The notes beneath the pieces are model-generated. The model searched no databases. It saw nothing but the letters and a program-made list of their open reading frames with translations, and was not told the DNA's origin. From positions 1,178,001 to 1,242,000 of the forward strand of contig OZ219809.1 of NCBI GenBank assembly GCA_964291375.2: a DNA stretch of 64,000 nt. The letters are read 5' to 3'. Every line of letters begins with the position of its first letter. Positions within the stretch are counted from its first letter, which is position 1. Below, one piece after another: positions 42,813-51,217 of the stretch. This stretch comes from 3107 sp001483205 (GTDB taxonomy: Bacteria > Pseudomonadota > Alphaproteobacteria > Rhodobacterales > Rhodobacteraceae). A program made the translations under genes and the position numbers.

Positions 42813-43973
42813 ATGCCTTGGGAAGGGATGATGGCGACCATGCTGGCGAATGAAGATTTCGCGCCCTGGGATGATCCGTCTGCCAGGGCGCTGATCACCT
42901 TCAGGAACGTCACCAAGCGTTTCGGCAGGTTCACCGCCATCGACGCCATTGACCTTGCCATCTATGAGCGGGAGTTCTTTGCCCTGCTCGGGCCGTCGGG
43001 CTGTGGCAAGACCACGCTGATGCGGATGCTGGCGGGGTTTGAAACCCCGACCGAGGGCGCGATTGAACTGGCCGGGCGGGATATTGTTCCGGTGCCCCCG
43101 AACCGGCGCGAAGTGAACATGATGTTTCAGTCCTACGCCCTGTTTCCCCATCTGAGCGTCTGGGACAATATCGCCTTTGGCCTGCGGCGCTCTGCCATGG
43201 GCAGGGCCGACATCGCCGCACGGGTGGAGGAAATGCTGCGTCTGACCCGGCTGGAGCCGTTCGCGCGCCGCAAGCCCCACCAGATTTCCGGCGGCCAGCG
43301 GCAGAGGGTGGCTCTGGCCCGGTCGCTCGCCAAGGCCCCGAAGCTGCTGTTGCTGGATGAGCCGCTCGGCGCGCTCGACAAGAAACTGCGCCAGGAAACC
43401 CAGTTTGAGCTGATGGACATTCAGGAAAAGACCGGCACCACATTCGTGATCGTGACCCATGATCAGGAAGAGGCAATGACGGTCGCAAGCCGGGTTGCGG
43501 TGATGGATCATGGCCGGATCGTGCAGGTCGATACACCGGCGCGGATTTATGAATCGCCCAATTCGGTTTATGTGGCCGACTTCATCGGGGATGTGAACAT
43601 TATCGAAGGCACGGCGGGGGCATCGTCCGACGGCCCCACCCTTGCCGTGCATTGGGCCGAGGGGCAACAGGCGCTGACCGGCCCCGCGCGCACACCCCTT
43701 GCCGGCGGACAGCGCTGTGCGCTCGCCATCCGGCCCGAAAAGATCACCATATCGGGGGACAGACCCGGGGGGATGCACAATGTGGTGCAGGGCAAGGTGC
43801 TCGACATTGCCTATCTCGGCAACGTTTCCACCTATCATGTGGAACTGCCGACCGGCCATGTCCTCAAGGCGCAGACCGCAAACACCCGGCGCATTGCCCG
43901 GCGCAGCCACACATGGGATGATACCGTCTGGCTGTCATGGAGCGATACGGCAAGCGTGGTGTTGCCGGTATGA
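42813..43973 (+). CDS. potG: Polyamine ABC transporter ATP-binding protein (PotG-like)
   Basis: The ATPase of the importer. Walker A is LLGPSGCGKTTLMRML, Q-loop MFQSYALFPHLSVW, signature QISGGQRQRVALARSLAKAPK, Walker B LLLLDEPLGALDKKLR and H-loop IVTHDQEEAMT. The C-terminal TOBE domain (about 270-386) ends VWLSWSDTASVVLPV. Start is uncertain: 42813, or ATG 42840 after GGGAAGGG. It lies 50 bp from potF. Confidence 0.93.
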   Translation: MPWEGMMATMLANEDFAPWDDPSARALITFRNVTKRFGRFTAIDAIDLAIYEREFFALLGPSGCGKTTLMRMLAGFETPTEGAIELAGRDIVPVPPNRREVNMMFQSYALFPHLSVWDNIAFGLRRSAMGRADIAARVEEMLRLTRLEPFARRKPHQISGGQRQRVALARSLAKAPKLLLLDEPLGALDKKLRQETQFELMDIQEKTGTTFVIVTHDQEEAMTVASRVAVMDHGRIVQVDTPARIYESPNSVYVADFIGDVNIIEGTAGASSDGPTLAVHWAEGQQALTGPARTPLAGGQRCALAIRPEKITISGDRPGGMHNVVQGKVLDIAYLGNVSTYHVELPTGHVLKAQTANTRRIARRSHTWDDTVWLSWSDTASVVLPV

Positions 43974-43983
43974 GGGCCAAACG

Positions 43984-44880
43984 ATGAACATGCGCCGCCT
44001 TCTGGTGATCGCCGTGCCCTATCTGTGGCTGCTGGCGCTGTTCCTCGTCCCCTTCGGCATCGTGCTGAAAATCAGCCTGTCGGACCTTGCCATCGCCCGC
44101 CCGCCCTATACGCCGTATCTCGACCTGGCCGCCGGTCTGGCCGGGCTGAAGGCGTTCTTTGCCGGGCTTGATTTCGATAATTTCGTCTTTCTGACCACCG
44201 ATGACCTCTACTGGCGGGCCTATCTTTCGAGCCTGTGGATCGCGCTGTCCTCTACCGCGCTGGCGCTTCTGGTCGGCTATCCGATTGCCTATGCCATGTC
44301 GCGGGCCACCCCCGAATGGCGACCCACCCTGATGATGCTGGTGATCCTGCCGTTCTGGACCAGCTTTCTGATCCGCGTTTACGCATGGGTGGGGATTCTG
44401 AACACCGAGGGCGTGCTCAACCAGTTCCTGATGCTGACCGGCGTGATCTCGGAACCGCTGACCATCCTCAACACCCGGACCGCGGTCTATATCGGCATCG
44501 TCTACACCTATCTGCCGTTCATGGTGCTGCCGATATATGCGACGCTCGACAGGCTCGACGACGCCCTGCTGGAAGCGGCAGAGGATCTGGGCTGTTCGCG
44601 CCTGTCGGCGTTCTGGCTGGTGACGGTGCCGCTGTCAAAACAGGGGATCATCGCCGGGTGCTTTCTGGTCTTCATCCCCGCCATTGGCGAGTTCGTCATC
44701 CCGGCGCTTCTGGGCGGATCGGAAACCCTGATGATCGGCAAGGTGCTGTGGGACGAGTTTTTCCGCAATCGCGACTGGCCGGTGGCCTCGGCGGTGGCGA
44801 TTGTGCTGCTGCTCATCCTGCTGATCCCGATCATCCTGTTTCAGCGCAATGAGCAAAAACAGCGGGAGGCAGAGGGATGA
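43984..44880 (+). CDS. potH: Polyamine ABC transporter permease (PotH-like)
   Basis: A 298-residue inner-membrane permease with about six hydrophobic helices, the first at residues 7-29 (VIAVPYLWLLALFLVPFGIVL). The EAA coupling loop is EAAEDLGCSRLSAFWLVTVPLSKQGI, and VILPFWTSFLIRVYAW matches PotH/PotB. The start MNMRRLLVIAV at 43984 lies 10 bp after potG, and the gene overlaps potI by 4 bp. Confidence 0.93.
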   Translation: MNMRRLLVIAVPYLWLLALFLVPFGIVLKISLSDLAIARPPYTPYLDLAAGLAGLKAFFAGLDFDNFVFLTTDDLYWRAYLSSLWIALSSTALALLVGYPIAYAMSRATPEWRPTLMMLVILPFWTSFLIRVYAWVGILNTEGVLNQFLMLTGVISEPLTILNTRTAVYIGIVYTYLPFMVLPIYATLDRLDDALLEAAEDLGCSRLSAFWLVTVPLSKQGIIAGCFLVFIPAIGEFVIPALLGGSETLMIGKVLWDEFFRNRDWPVASAVAIVLLLILLIPIILFQRNEQKQREAEG

Positions 44881-45692
44881 GGCGCTTCGGCTGGTTCAAT
44901 GCCACGTCGCTGACCCTGGGGCTGGCGTTTCTCTATCTGCCGATGGTGATTCTGATCATCTACAGTTTCAATGAGTCGAAACTGGTGACGGTCTGGGCCG
45001 GGCTTTCCACCAAATGGTATGGGGAGCTGTTCCGCAATGAGGCATTTCTGGATGCCGCCTGGGTGACGCTGAAGGTCGCGGTTGTGTCTTCGACCATCGC
45101 CACGGTTCTGGGGACGATGGCCGCGCAGGTTCTGGTGCGCGCGGGCCGCTTTCCCGGACGGACGCTGTTTTCCGGCATGATCTATGCGCCGCTGGTGATG
45201 CCGGAGGTGATCACCGGCCTGTCCCTGCTGTTGCTGTTTATCGCCATCGGCCTTGATCGCGGGGTGTTCACGATCATCCTGGCCCATACGACATTTTCGA
45301 TGTGCTATGTTTCGGTGGTGGTCTCGGCGCGGCTGGCGACATTCGACCGGTCGCTGGAAGAGGCGGCGCTTGATCTTGGCTGCACCCCGTTTGATGCGTT
45401 CCGAAGCGTCACCCTGCCGGTGATCGCGCCTGCGGTGATTGCCGGGTGGCTGCTGGCGTTTACGCTGTCGCTTGATGATCTGGTGATTGCGTCCTTTGCC
45501 GCCGGGCCGGCCTCGACGACCCTGCCGATCAAGATATGGAGTTCGATCCGGCTTGGCGTCAGCCCGGAGATCAATGCGCTCTCGACGATTCTGATCGGGG
45601 TTGTCTCGGCGGGGGTGATCTCGGCGTCGCTGATCTCTAAGCGGGCGATGGTGTTGAGGGCGCGCGAGGAGCGGCAGGCGGAGCAGGGGTAG
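44877..45692 (+). CDS. potI: Polyamine ABC transporter permease (PotI-like)
   Basis: The second permease, 271 residues, about six membrane helices starting LTLGLAFLYLPMVILIIYSFN. The EAA loop reads EAALDLGCTPFDAFRSVTLPVIAPAV, followed by LDDLVIASFAAGPASTTLPIKIWSS, diagnostic of PotC/PotI. With PotH it forms the transmembrane channel. The ATGA overlap with potH indicates coupled translation. A B element begins 3 bp after the stop. Confidence 0.93.
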   Translation: MRRFGWFNATSLTLGLAFLYLPMVILIIYSFNESKLVTVWAGLSTKWYGELFRNEAFLDAAWVTLKVAVVSSTIATVLGTMAAQVLVRAGRFPGRTLFSGMIYAPLVMPEVITGLSLLLLFIAIGLDRGVFTIILAHTTFSMCYVSVVVSARLATFDRSLEEAALDLGCTPFDAFRSVTLPVIAPAVIAGWLLAFTLSLDDLVIASFAAGPASTTLPIKIWSSIRLGVSPEINALSTILIGVVSAGVISASLISKRAMVLRAREERQAEQG

Positions 45693-45694
45693 GC

Positions 45695-45899
45695 AAGACC
45701 TCTGCATATTGGCGCAGCACCTGCCAAATCGTCCGCCCGGCGGAACGCCGGGCAGCGCCTGCCTGGGCAGGCGCTTATAGACGCCTCAACCTATTGGAGC
45801 GTATGGACTTTATAGAAAAACCATCGCCAATGCAGACTTTCAGGAAAAGCGCCCGCCCAGGCAGGCGGCTGCCCGGCTACGCCATTATTCAGAGGTCTT
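45695..45899. repeat. Long MITE-like B element, copy B3, overlapping the pyrB 3' end
   Basis: Terminal inverted repeats AAGACCTCTGCATATTGGCG (45695) and CGCCATTATTCAGAGGTCTT (ending 45899) bound about 205 bp with the full B core. Its last 15 bp encode the final residues and stop codon of pyrB. Confidence 0.9.
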
Positions 45900-46823
45900 C
45901 GCCAGGTTCCGCGCCAGCAGCTCCATCGCCGCCATGCGCACGGCCACCCCCATCTCCACCTGTTCCTGAATGACCGAGCGGCTGAGGTCATCGGCCAGCG
46001 CGCCGTCAATCTCCACCCCCCGGTTCATCGGGCCGGGGTGCATGACGATGGCGTCCGGCCCGGCATGTGCCAGCTTGTCCGCATCCAGCCCGTAACGGTG
46101 ATGATATTCCCGCTCTGAGGGCACAAACCCCCCATCCATCCGCTCTTTCTGAAGCCGCAGCATCATCACCACATCAACCCCCTTCAGCCCTTCGCGCATG
46201 TCGTCAAAGACCTCGGCCCCAAATTCGGCAATTCCCGCAGGCATCAGCGTCGGCGGGCCGATCAGCCGCACCCGGTTGCCCATCCTGCCCAAAAGCAGCA
46301 GGTTCGAGCGCGCAACCCGGGAATGGGCAATGTCCCCGCAGATCGCCACCGACAGGCGGTGCAGACGGCCCTTGCGCCGACGGATGGTCATTGCGTCCAG
46401 AAGCGCCTGGGTGGGGTGCTCATGCTGTCCGTCGCCCGCGTTCAGCACCGCGCAATTCACCTTCTGCGCCAGCAGGTCCACCGCGCCGGAATGGGGGTGT
46501 CGCACCACCAGAAGGTCGGGGTTCATCGCGTTCAGCGTCAGCGCGGTGTCGATCAGGGTCTCGCCCTTTCGGACCGAACTGGCCTGCATCGCCATGCTCA
46601 TCACATCCGCGCCCAGCCGCTTGCCCGCAAGCTCGAAACTCGCCTGGGTGCGGGTTGAGGTCTCAAAGAACATGTTGATCTGGGTGAGGCCGGACAGGGC
46701 GTTGGAGTGCTTTCGTTCGCGGCGGTTGAGGGCCGTGTAGCTGTCGGCCAGATCAAGGATGGCGGTGATTTCATCGGGGGCGAGGCCCTCGATGCCCAGT
46801 AGATGGCGCTGGCGGAAGGTCAT
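45885..46823 (-). CDS. pyrB: Aspartate carbamoyltransferase catalytic subunit
   Basis: The second step of pyrimidine synthesis. A 312-residue protein starting MTFRQRHLLGIEGLAPDEI at 46823. Carbamoyl-phosphate loop FFETSTRTQASFELAGKRLG, NAGDGQHEHPTQALLDAMTIR, and MHPGPMNRGVEIDG near the C terminus. The final codons and stop (AAG ACC TCT GAA TAA, giving KTSE) coincide with the terminus of repeat B3, so insertion appears to have redefined the C terminus. pyrC does not follow, unlike in many relatives. Confidence 0.95.
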   Translation of the reverse strand: MTFRQRHLLGIEGLAPDEITAILDLADSYTALNRRERKHSNALSGLTQINMFFETSTRTQASFELAGKRLGADVMSMAMQASSVRKGETLIDTALTLNAMNPDLLVVRHPHSGAVDLLAQKVNCAVLNAGDGQHEHPTQALLDAMTIRRRKGRLHRLSVAICGDIAHSRVARSNLLLLGRMGNRVRLIGPPTLMPAGIAEFGAEVFDDMREGLKGVDVVMMLRLQKERMDGGFVPSEREYHHRYGLDADKLAHAGPDAIVMHPGPMNRGVEIDGALADDLSRSVIQEQVEMGVAVRMAAMELLARNLAKTSE

Positions 46824-46989
46824 TGTCGCTCCGTCCTGATTGCGGTGCTTATAGAGGCGGCTTGGGGGTGCGGGCAAGAGGATGCGGGCCCGGTTTGGTG
46901 TTATGGCCGAACGTGCCGCCCTGTCCCGGCACCCGCCCCGGCACATCAATGCACTTGAGCACACGCGGCAACTGGCTTAGGCCAATGAC

Positions 46990-47931
46990 ATGACGACTCT
47001 GCTGATCACCCATACGGATTGCGACGCCCATATCACCCCGCCGGGACACCCCGAACAGGTCGCCCGGCTGGAACATATCCGCGCCGCCCTCGACGCCCCC
47101 CGGTTCAACGCGCTCACCCGCCTTGACGCCCCCCTCTGCAATGACGCCGACATCCTGCTCTGTCACCCACAGCCCTATCTGGCACGGGTCACCGCCGCGG
47201 AACCGGCCCCCGAACGCGGCTGGGTCAGCCTTGACGGCGACACCCACATGACCGCCGGGTCGGTGCAGGCCGCCCGCCGTGCCGTCGGCGGCAATATCGC
47301 CGCTGTCGATGCGGTGCTGGACGGACGCGCGCGAAACGCCTTTGTCGCCTGCCGCCCGCCGGGCCACCACGCCGAAACCGCAACCGCCATGGGGTTCTGC
47401 CTGTTCGGCAACGCCGCCATCGCCGCCCGCCACGCGCTGGAGCGCCGGGGCCTGTCGCGGGTCGCGATCATTGATTTCGACGTGCATCACGGCAACGGCA
47501 CCCAGGATTTGATGTGGAATGAGGCGCGATGCCTGTTCGCCTCCAGCCACCAGATGCCGCTCTATCCCGGCTCCGGTGCGGCGCAGGAACGGGGCGCGCA
47601 TGGCAATGTGCTGAACAGGCCGCTCGCCCCCGGCACCGACGGCACCGCGATGCGCGCCGCCTACACGCGGGAAATCCTTCCGGCAGTGCGGGCATTTGCC
47701 CCTGAGCTGATCGTGGTGTCCGCCGGGTTCGATGCCCACCGGGCCGACCCGCTGGCCAATCTGGGCTGGGAAACCGAGGATTTCGGCTGGCTGACGGAAC
47801 ATATCTGCGATCTGGCCGGTGATCTGTGCGACGGGCGGGTGGTTTCTACCCTCGAAGGCGGGTATGATCTGGCGGCGCTGGCGGCCTCTGCCGCCCGGCA
47901 TGTCGGGGTCTTGATGGAGCGCGGAGCATGA
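46990..47931 (+). CDS. Histone deacetylase / acetylpolyamine amidohydrolase family protein
   Basis: A 313-residue Zn-dependent deacetylase. Motifs: CRPPGHHAETATAMGFCLFGN (catalytic His pair), IDFDVHHGNGTQDLMWNE (Zn-binding Asp/His), SAGFDAHRADPLANLGW (second Zn Asp) and STLEGGYDLAALA. Bacterial members act on acetylated polyamines, acetoin-utilisation proteins or acetyl-lysine. Proximity to the polyamine cluster (1.3 kb away) hints at acetylpolyamines, but this is inference. It overlaps xseB by 4 bp. Confidence 0.9.
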   Translation: MTTLLITHTDCDAHITPPGHPEQVARLEHIRAALDAPRFNALTRLDAPLCNDADILLCHPQPYLARVTAAEPAPERGWVSLDGDTHMTAGSVQAARRAVGGNIAAVDAVLDGRARNAFVACRPPGHHAETATAMGFCLFGNAAIAARHALERRGLSRVAIIDFDVHHGNGTQDLMWNEARCLFASSHQMPLYPGSGAAQERGAHGNVLNRPLAPGTDGTAMRAAYTREILPAVRAFAPELIVVSAGFDAHRADPLANLGWETEDFGWLTEHICDLAGDLCDGRVVSTLEGGYDLAALAASAARHVGVLMERGA

Positions 47932-48173
47932 GCGGCGACAAACCGGTTGGGGAAATGAGCTTTGAAGAGGCGATGAAGGCGCTTGAGGCCGTCGTCACCC
48001 GGCTGGAAAGCGGCGATGTGCCGCTGGAGCAGTCCATCGCGCTGTATGAGCGCGGGGCGGCGCTGAAGAAGCGCTGCGAGGCCAAGCTGAAAGAGGCTGA
48101 GGAAAAGGTGGCGGCGATCACCCTTGATGAAGAGGGGCAGCCCACGGGCACCCGCCCGCTTGACGGGGAATAA
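47928..48173 (+). CDS. xseB: Exodeoxyribonuclease VII small subunit
   Basis: An 81-residue protein with EMSFEEAMKALEAVVTRLESGDVPLEQSIALYERGAALKKRCEAKLKEAEEKV, the XseB signature. It partners XseA (not in the window) to degrade single-stranded DNA. The ATGA overlap with the deacetylase gene is the usual Rhodobacterales arrangement. Confidence 0.95.
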   Translation: MSGDKPVGEMSFEEAMKALEAVVTRLESGDVPLEQSIALYERGAALKKRCEAKLKEAEEKVAAITLDEEGQPTGTRPLDGE

Positions 48174-48185
48174 GGCCGCCCTGCC

Positions 48186-48230
48186 CCATCGGGATGACAT
48201 CTGCATATTGGATCAGCCGGGCAGGACTCC
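48186..48230. repeat. Half A element after xseB
   Basis: GACATCTGCATATTGGATCA then GCCGGGCAGG is a diverged left arm of the A/B family, lying between the convergent xseB and small membrane protein genes. Confidence 0.6.
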
Positions 48231-48233
48231 CTG

Positions 48234-48431
48234 TCAGGCGTCTTTCTGTCCTGCTTTGCCGGTGAAGCCTTCAAACAAGCCTTCGATGCGCGCCATGCGT
48301 TCGCGCAACTCGCCAACGTCCCGGCGCAGTTCTCGCTGCCCCGGCACAATGACGGCAACCAGCCCGATGCCAAGGCTGAGGCCGGTTGCGATGATCGTGC
48401 CGCCAAGGGTGAGTATCGTGGGCCAATCCAT
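48234..48431 (-). CDS. Small membrane-anchored coiled-coil protein
   Basis: A 65-residue protein starting MDWPTILTLGGTIIATGLSL at 48431; ATG 48449 (MLYPWIMDW) is an alternative with AGG upstream. One hydrophobic helix (residues about 5-30) is followed by a heptad-like LRRDVGELRERMARIEGLFEG. Similar tiny proteins occur widely in bacteria and in phage or toxin contexts, but I do not recognise a family. Flanked on both sides by A repeats. Confidence 0.6.
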   Translation of the reverse strand: MDWPTILTLGGTIIATGLSLGIGLVAVIVPGQRELRRDVGELRERMARIEGLFEGFTGKAGQKDA

Positions 48432-48472
48432 GATCCAAGGATAGAGCATTCGACCTGAAGTTGCAAGCCTTG

Positions 48473-48540
48473 AAAACACCTCTGCATATTTGCGCACCGG
48501 CGGCCAACCCGTCCCGACCAGCAGGGCGCGCGCACAGCCC
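48473..48540. repeat. Half A element upstream of the small membrane gene
   Basis: AACACCTCTGCATATTTGCG is followed by CACCGGCGGCCAACCCGTCC, matching the arms at 63220 and 34352. It lies between the small gene and the RACo-like gene end. Confidence 0.7.
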
Positions 48541-48564
48541 GGAACAGGCGTCAGGCCAACCGAC

Positions 48565-50616
48565 TCACCCCCGTCGCCGCCGTCGCCTGCCCCCGGCCTC
48601 TGCCCCCTCGCCGCCATTCCCGGCATTAAAGCTCACATCCGGCAACGCAACCGCCGCGGACAGGATCGGAAACGGCTCTGCCGCATTCGGAATCGCCGAG
48701 GCATTGACAAAATGCTCCTGAAAGCGCGGCTCCACCGCTGTCTCCACCTTCTGAATCCGGCGCACGGTCTCTTCGATCTCCGCCCGCGCCCCGGTGTTCA
48801 GCAGCGCAATCCGCGCCCCCGTCCCCGCCGCATTGCCCGCGCTGGTCACCTTATCAAGCGGGCAATCGGGGATCATCCCCAGCACCATCGCATGTTTGGC
48901 CGAAATATGCGCCCCGAACGCCCCGGCCAGCACCACGCGGTCCACCCGCGCCGCGCCGAATTTGTCCATCAGCAGGCGCGCGCCGGAATACAGCGCCGCC
49001 TTAGCCATCTGAATGGCGCGGATGTCCGGGTTGGTGACGGTGATCGTCGGGCCGCCATCGGCAGACCCGTCCCAGACCAGATAAGCGTTGGTGCGCCCGT
49101 CACGGATGCAGCGCGCGGTGCCTGTCTGCGCCGCCGAGCCGATCAGCCCCGAGGCATCAAGGATACCGGCCATGCGCATCTCGGCCACGATCTCGATAAT
49201 GCCCGAGCCGCAAATACCGGTGATCCCGGTCGCGGCCACCTGCCCGGCAAAGCCCGGATCGTCAGACCATAACGCGCACCCGATGACCCGAAAGCGCGGT
49301 TCCTTGGTCACCGGGTCAATCTCGACCCGCTCAATCGCGCCGGGGGCCGCCCGCTGGCCGGAACTGATCTGCGCCCCCTCAAAGGCCGGGCCGGTGGGGG
49401 ATGAGCACGCCAGCACCCTTTGCCGGTTGCCCAGCAGGATTTCCGCATTGGTGCCGACATCGACCACCAGCGCCAGGTCGTCGGACTTGTCGGGCGCTTC
49501 GGACAATGCCACCGCCGCCGCATCCGCACCCACATGGCCCGCGATGCACGGCAGGATATAGACCCGCGCGCCGGGGTGAATTTCAAGGCCAAGTTCTTCC
49601 GCCCGCAGGTTCAGCGCCTCCGAGGTCGCCAGCGCAAACGGGGCCTGGCCCAGCTCGAACGGATCAACCCCCAGAAACAGGTGGTGCATCACCGGGTTGC
49701 AGACGAACACCGCATCGACGATCAGCTCCCGCTCGATCCCCGCCTGCCCGGCGATCTGTCCGAACAGCGCGTTCATGCCGTCGCGCACCGCCGTTGTCAT
49801 CTCTGCCGCGCCGCCCGCATTCATCATCGAATAGCTGACGCGGCTCATCAGATCCTCTCCGAAACGGATCTGCGGGTTCATCACGCCGGATGAGGCAACG
49901 ACCTCACCACTGCCAAGGTCGCACAGATGCGCGGCGATGGTGGTTGATCCAAGGTCCACCGCCAGACCGTAAATCCGGCCTTCGTAATATCCCGGCCAGA
50001 TGTGCATGATCTTGGGCTGGTGCAGATCATCGCCGTGATGGATGGCGACGGTTGCTTTCCAGTCGCCCTTGCGCAGGACCGGTTGCAGGCTGTGCAGGAT
50101 GTGCAGGTCGGCCTTGACGTTGCTCAGGTTCCACTGGTCCTCCAGCGCCCGGACCATACGCTCCAGATCGCCGGACGGTTCGTGCATGTCGGGCGGTTCG
50201 ACCTCGACATAATACAGCCGGGTGGACGGGTTCATCACGATGTCGCGGGCCTCAACCCGCTTGCGCACCACTTGCTTGTGAACCTGGCTTTCCTCGGGCA
50301 CGTCGATCACCACATCGCCGCACACCGTGGCCTGACAGCCCAGACGGCGGCCCGGTTTCAGGCCACGCTTGTCGTCATAGCGTTGCTCGACCGCGTTCCA
50401 TTCCGACAGCGCGTCCGGGGCGACTGTAACGCCGTGCTTGGGAAATTCGCCGTAAGCGGGGGTGATCTGGCATTTGGAGCAGATGCCGCGCCCGCCGCAG
50501 ACCGAATCGAGATCAACCCCGAGGCGTCGGGCCGCGGTCAGAACCGGGGTGCCTGTGGGAAAGCGCCCGCGCTTGCCCGAGGGGGTGAAAATTACCAGAG
50601 GTTCCTGATCGGCCAT
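48565..50616 (-). CDS. RACo-like corrinoid-protein activator (ferredoxin-ASKHA, DUF4445)
   Basis: A 683-residue protein starting MADQEPLVIFTPSGKRG at 50616. The N-terminal [2Fe-2S] domain has C40-x5-C46-x2-C49 (VCGGRGICSKC) and RRLGCQATVCGDV. The ASKHA part has GLAVDLGSTTIAAHLCDL, VVDVGTNAEILLGN, ISSGQRAAPGAI and VVLAGAFGAHISAKHAMVLGMIP. RACo/RamA-type proteins use ATP and this cluster to reduce Co(II) corrinoids back to Co(I) in methyltransfer systems. It is thus a logical partner for the MttB homologue at 920, 46 kb away. The C terminus is a short basic GGRRRRRRG tail. Confidence 0.9.
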   Translation of the reverse strand: MADQEPLVIFTPSGKRGRFPTGTPVLTAARRLGVDLDSVCGGRGICSKCQITPAYGEFPKHGVTVAPDALSEWNAVEQRYDDKRGLKPGRRLGCQATVCGDVVIDVPEESQVHKQVVRKRVEARDIVMNPSTRLYYVEVEPPDMHEPSGDLERMVRALEDQWNLSNVKADLHILHSLQPVLRKGDWKATVAIHHGDDLHQPKIMHIWPGYYEGRIYGLAVDLGSTTIAAHLCDLGSGEVVASSGVMNPQIRFGEDLMSRVSYSMMNAGGAAEMTTAVRDGMNALFGQIAGQAGIERELIVDAVFVCNPVMHHLFLGVDPFELGQAPFALATSEALNLRAEELGLEIHPGARVYILPCIAGHVGADAAAVALSEAPDKSDDLALVVDVGTNAEILLGNRQRVLACSSPTGPAFEGAQISSGQRAAPGAIERVEIDPVTKEPRFRVIGCALWSDDPGFAGQVAATGITGICGSGIIEIVAEMRMAGILDASGLIGSAAQTGTARCIRDGRTNAYLVWDGSADGGPTITVTNPDIRAIQMAKAALYSGARLLMDKFGAARVDRVVLAGAFGAHISAKHAMVLGMIPDCPLDKVTSAGNAAGTGARIALLNTGARAEIEETVRRIQKVETAVEPRFQEHFVNASAIPNAAEPFPILSAAVALPDVSFNAGNGGEGAEAGGRRRRRRG

Positions 50617-50801
50617 GTCCGTCGCCTGCGTCTTCTGCCATTTGCCCGGCCTTTCTATGAAAGAATGCGCGTTTGGCAATGGCTGCAAACGGCGCTGCCC
50701 GGTCTGTCTCCGTCAATCGGGGGGGTGCGGGGTGCTTCGCGGGGGGTGTGGCCCGTCGTGAAAACCGCCCGGCATGGCCTGATGACCGGATTTTGAGTCC
50801 A
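50617..50801. other. Intergenic region upstream of the RACo-like gene
   Basis: No gene is supported. ACCGGATTTTGAGTCC at 50785-50800 is the reversed family C border (compare 4858 and 7141), directly joined to the left end of B4. The promoter of the activator gene should lie here. Confidence 0.45.
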
Positions 50802-51070
50802 AAGACCTCTGTATAAGGCTGTATAGTCCCCCAAATGTCCCGCCCGGCGCTTGCTGCCCAAGCAGTGCCTTGGGGCTCCGCCCGTTCGGCCCTGAAACGG
50901 TCCCCCGGACCGTTTCCAAGACGGGCCTCACCCCCCGGCAGGCGCTCTATACGTCTCAACACTGTTGGAACGTATGGGCTTTATGGCAAAACCATCGCCA
51001 GTGTGGACTGTCGCGAAAAGCGCCCGCCCAGGCAGGCGGCTGCCCGGCTGAGCTATTATGCAGAGGTCTT
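50802..51070. repeat. Long MITE-like B element, copy B4, interrupted by an F repeat
   Basis: The left end AAGACCTCTGTATAAGGCTG and right end CTATTATGCAGAGGTCTT are intact. In the core, where others have the CGCCTGCCTGCCCCCCGGCAGG hairpin, this copy carries a reversed F element (GAAACGGTCC / GGACCGTTTC around CCC) plus flanks, about 60 bp longer. This indicates one repeat inserted into or recombined with another. Confidence 0.88.
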
Positions 51071-51071
51071 T

Positions 51072-51112
51072 GAGTGTAAGCGCTTTCACCGAAAATGTAA
51101 GCCCTTACATTC
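51072..51112. promoter_or_regulatory. LacI-operator-like inverted repeat within repeat DNA
   Basis: GAGTGTAAGCGCTT and AAGCCCTTACATTC are inverted copies 13 bp apart, each containing TGTAAGCG-like half sites typical of LacI-family operators. The same arrangement, better preserved, is at 58519-58559. Both are followed by CCGGSAAAGAGGC, the D-element end, so it travels with repeats. Confidence 0.5.
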
Positions 51113-51217
51113 CGGGAAAGAGGCAAAACCCGCGTCCGATCCGCTCGGGGGGCACCGCGTCACCTCTAAATGGCGTGGCATGGCGCGCCCCCACTGCCGG
51201 GCCGTCAGGCGGCGGGG

